Below, piece after piece: positions 6,450 through 7,160 of a stretch of DNA of 7,160 nt. The stretch spans positions 1 to 7,160 of the forward strand of contig JAFGKO010000072.1 in the NCBI GenBank assembly GCA_016928525.1, in the 5' to 3' direction. Position 1 is the first letter of the stretch. Every line of letters starts with the position of its first letter. Both the position numbers and the translations under genes were made by a program. This DNA is from Anaerolineales bacterium. GTDB lineage: Bacteria > Chloroflexota > Anaerolineae > Anaerolineales > Villigracilaceae. The notes below the pieces were generated by a model. The model worked only from the letters and a program-made list of their open reading frames with translations, was not told the DNA's origin and did no database searches.

Positions 6450-6467
6450 GCGCCGTCTCTTAGGCGC
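6450..6467. other. Short GC-rich hairpin
   Basis: GCGCC (6450-6454) pairs perfectly with GGCGC (6463-6467) around an 8-nt loop. Only two T residues follow on the plus strand, and the minus side has no T-run, so it is at best a weak terminator for either convergent transcript. Confidence 0.2.
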
Positions 6468-6526
6468 TTAACGAGGTAAATCCAGGGGGTATTTCGCCCG
6501 TTGGAGTACTCTCTTTCGCCCAAATT

Positions 6527-6622
6527 TCACACCTCAACCACCTTCTCGCTCACCCGCGTTGGCCGCAGCACCTGTATCACCAATATCGGCACCGCCACAC
6601 CTTCAAGGGAGTACCGGCTCAT
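6527..6622 (-). CDS. Doubtful 31-codon ORF just after the CBS gene
   Basis: After the CBS gene's TAA (6628-6626) one codon (TCG) separates an in-frame ATG at 6622 that opens 31 codons, starting MSRYSLEGVAVPILVIQVL and ending VSEKVVEV before TGA (6529-6527). The middle is hydrophobic. No Shine-Dalgarno is present, so only translational coupling could serve it. It could also be a former C-terminal extension cut off by the TAA. An open frame this short is readily produced by chance, and I recognise no family. Confidence 0.15.
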   Translation of the reverse strand: MSRYSLEGVAVPILVIQVLRPTRVSEKVVEV

Positions 6623-6625
6623 CGA

Positions 6626-7160
6626 TTATTCGCCCAAACTGGCGGCTAACAAGGTCTGACGATCAACGAGTCCGATAGGATGTTGTTCCGCATCGACGAT
6701 CACAATACGCTTACGTCCTTCTCGCAGCATCAGGGTAATAGCATCGGGAATGGTGGTTTCCGGCGGTGCGGACAACACCTGCCCTGACATGATGTCGCGC
6801 GCCACCACATCCCCGCGCCGGATATTCTTGCCCAACATGCGCGCAGCCAGTGCCTGCAAAATACCACGCCGCACCGGCGGCGCAACCCGCGCCACCAGGT
6901 CGCTCTCCGTAATAATACCGGCAGCGCGTTCTTGTTCGTCCAGCACCACGACATACGTGACATCCGCCCGCAGCATCTGCTGCAAGACATCCACCAGATC
7001 GTCGTTGATATGAACAACTGGCAGGTCGCCGGTCCGCATCACCTCACCCAGCGTCTTACCGGCGCATGGTATGGGAGCTTGCTCCTGCTCATGCGCGCCA
7101 TTGCCACCGGCAGCACGCAGCACATCCAGGCGGCTCACCATCCCCACCAGTTCGCCCGCC
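6626..7160 (-). CDS. Multi-CBS-domain protein (5' end outside the window)
   Basis: The frame is open to the right edge, so the N-terminus lies beyond 7160; 177 residues are visible. A GTG at 7147 is not the likely start, because AGELVGMVSRLDVL (from 7159) is the typical end of a preceding CBS motif. Counting from 7147, residues about 31-90 form a complete CBS motif (LGEVMRTGDLPVVHINDDLV ... TYVVVLDEQERAAGIITESDLVARV), 91-112 a linker, and 113-171 a second (VVARDIMSGQVLSAPPETTI ... KRIVIVDAEQHPIGLVDRQTLL). With the cut one, there are at least three. Paired CBS motifs bind adenosine nucleotides and regulate attached channels, enzymes or nucleic-acid domains. Related Chloroflexota proteins can carry DUF190 or other N-terminal domains; which one is present here cannot be seen. 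It converges on the HTH-ATPase-TPR gene. Confidence 0.88.
   Translation of the reverse strand, partial: AGELVGMVSRLDVLRAAGGNGAHEQEQAPIPCAGKTLGEVMRTGDLPVVHINDDLVDVLQQMLRADVTYVVVLDEQERAAGIITESDLVARVAPPVRRGILQALAARMLGKNIRRGDVVARDIMSGQVLSAPPETTIPDAITLMLREGRKRIVIVDAEQHPIGLVDRQTLLAASLGE

Larger units (their letters stand above)
6283..6625. other. Intergenic stretch without an intact gene
   Basis: This 343-bp gap between the convergent HTH-ATPase-TPR and CBS genes contains no complete convincing gene. It holds a TIR-like remnant (6318-6389), a short hairpin (6450-6467) and a doubtful 31-codon frame (6527-6622). No T-rich intrinsic terminator was found after the regulator stop at 6282. No tRNA-like fold or direct repeat was seen. 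Confidence 0.6.

Noticed and set aside
6390..6480. tRNA or structured RNA gene in the GC-rich part of the spacer
   Set aside because: Only one 5-bp hairpin is present; no cloverleaf, TTC-arm or CCA pattern could be formed.
1..7160. CRISPR array, insertion sequence or phage attachment site
   Set aside because: No regularly spaced repeats, transposase-like frames, terminal inverted repeats or target duplications were seen.

Overview
The window reads as bacterial chromosome of moderate GC content, most likely from a Chloroflexota (Anaerolineae-like) organism. This is an inference from gene content only. A LuxR-type HTH fused to an NB-ARC-like ATPase and TPRs, an HD/LuxR fusion, a DUF4242 protein, multi-CBS proteins and a heliorhodopsin are all common in that phylum or in neighbouring monoderm groups. 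Nothing here fixes the taxon.

Layout, left to right. (1) 1-1544, minus: a regulator with two HD-GYP-type domains (the first degenerate, the second with its metal ligands) and a C-terminal LuxR/GerE HTH that runs off the left edge. (2) 1545-1783: a divergent intergenic region with an AT-rich core and a short inverted repeat. (3) 1784-2563, plus: a complete 259-aa heliorhodopsin, the most notable gene in the window, with the TM7 retinal lysine K244 and the TM3 counterion E110. (4) 2564-2766: convergent spacer with two overlapping hairpins and a strong intrinsic terminator for the minus strand. (5) 3652-2767, minus: a likely two-gene operon, a secreted protein of unknown function followed by a 91-aa DUF4242 protein. 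(6) 3653-3831: a second divergent regulatory region with promoters on both strands and a 6-bp inverted repeat between them. (7) 3841-6282, plus: a large HTH-ATPase-TPR signalling regulator. (8) 6283-6625: no intact gene, but a small remnant resembling the first strand of a TIR domain, a short hairpin and a doubtful 31-codon ORF. (9) 6626-7160, minus: the C-terminal part of a multi-CBS-domain protein that runs off the right edge.

Working together: the window is rich in sensory and regulatory genes. The heliorhodopsin is transcribed divergently from the HD-GYP/LuxR regulator, which suggests, without proving, that the photoreceptor and the putative nucleotide-signalling transcription factor share control or a pathway. 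No retinal-synthesis gene, photolyase, glutamine synthetase or transporter is visible beside the heliorhodopsin, so the window does not show its partner directly.
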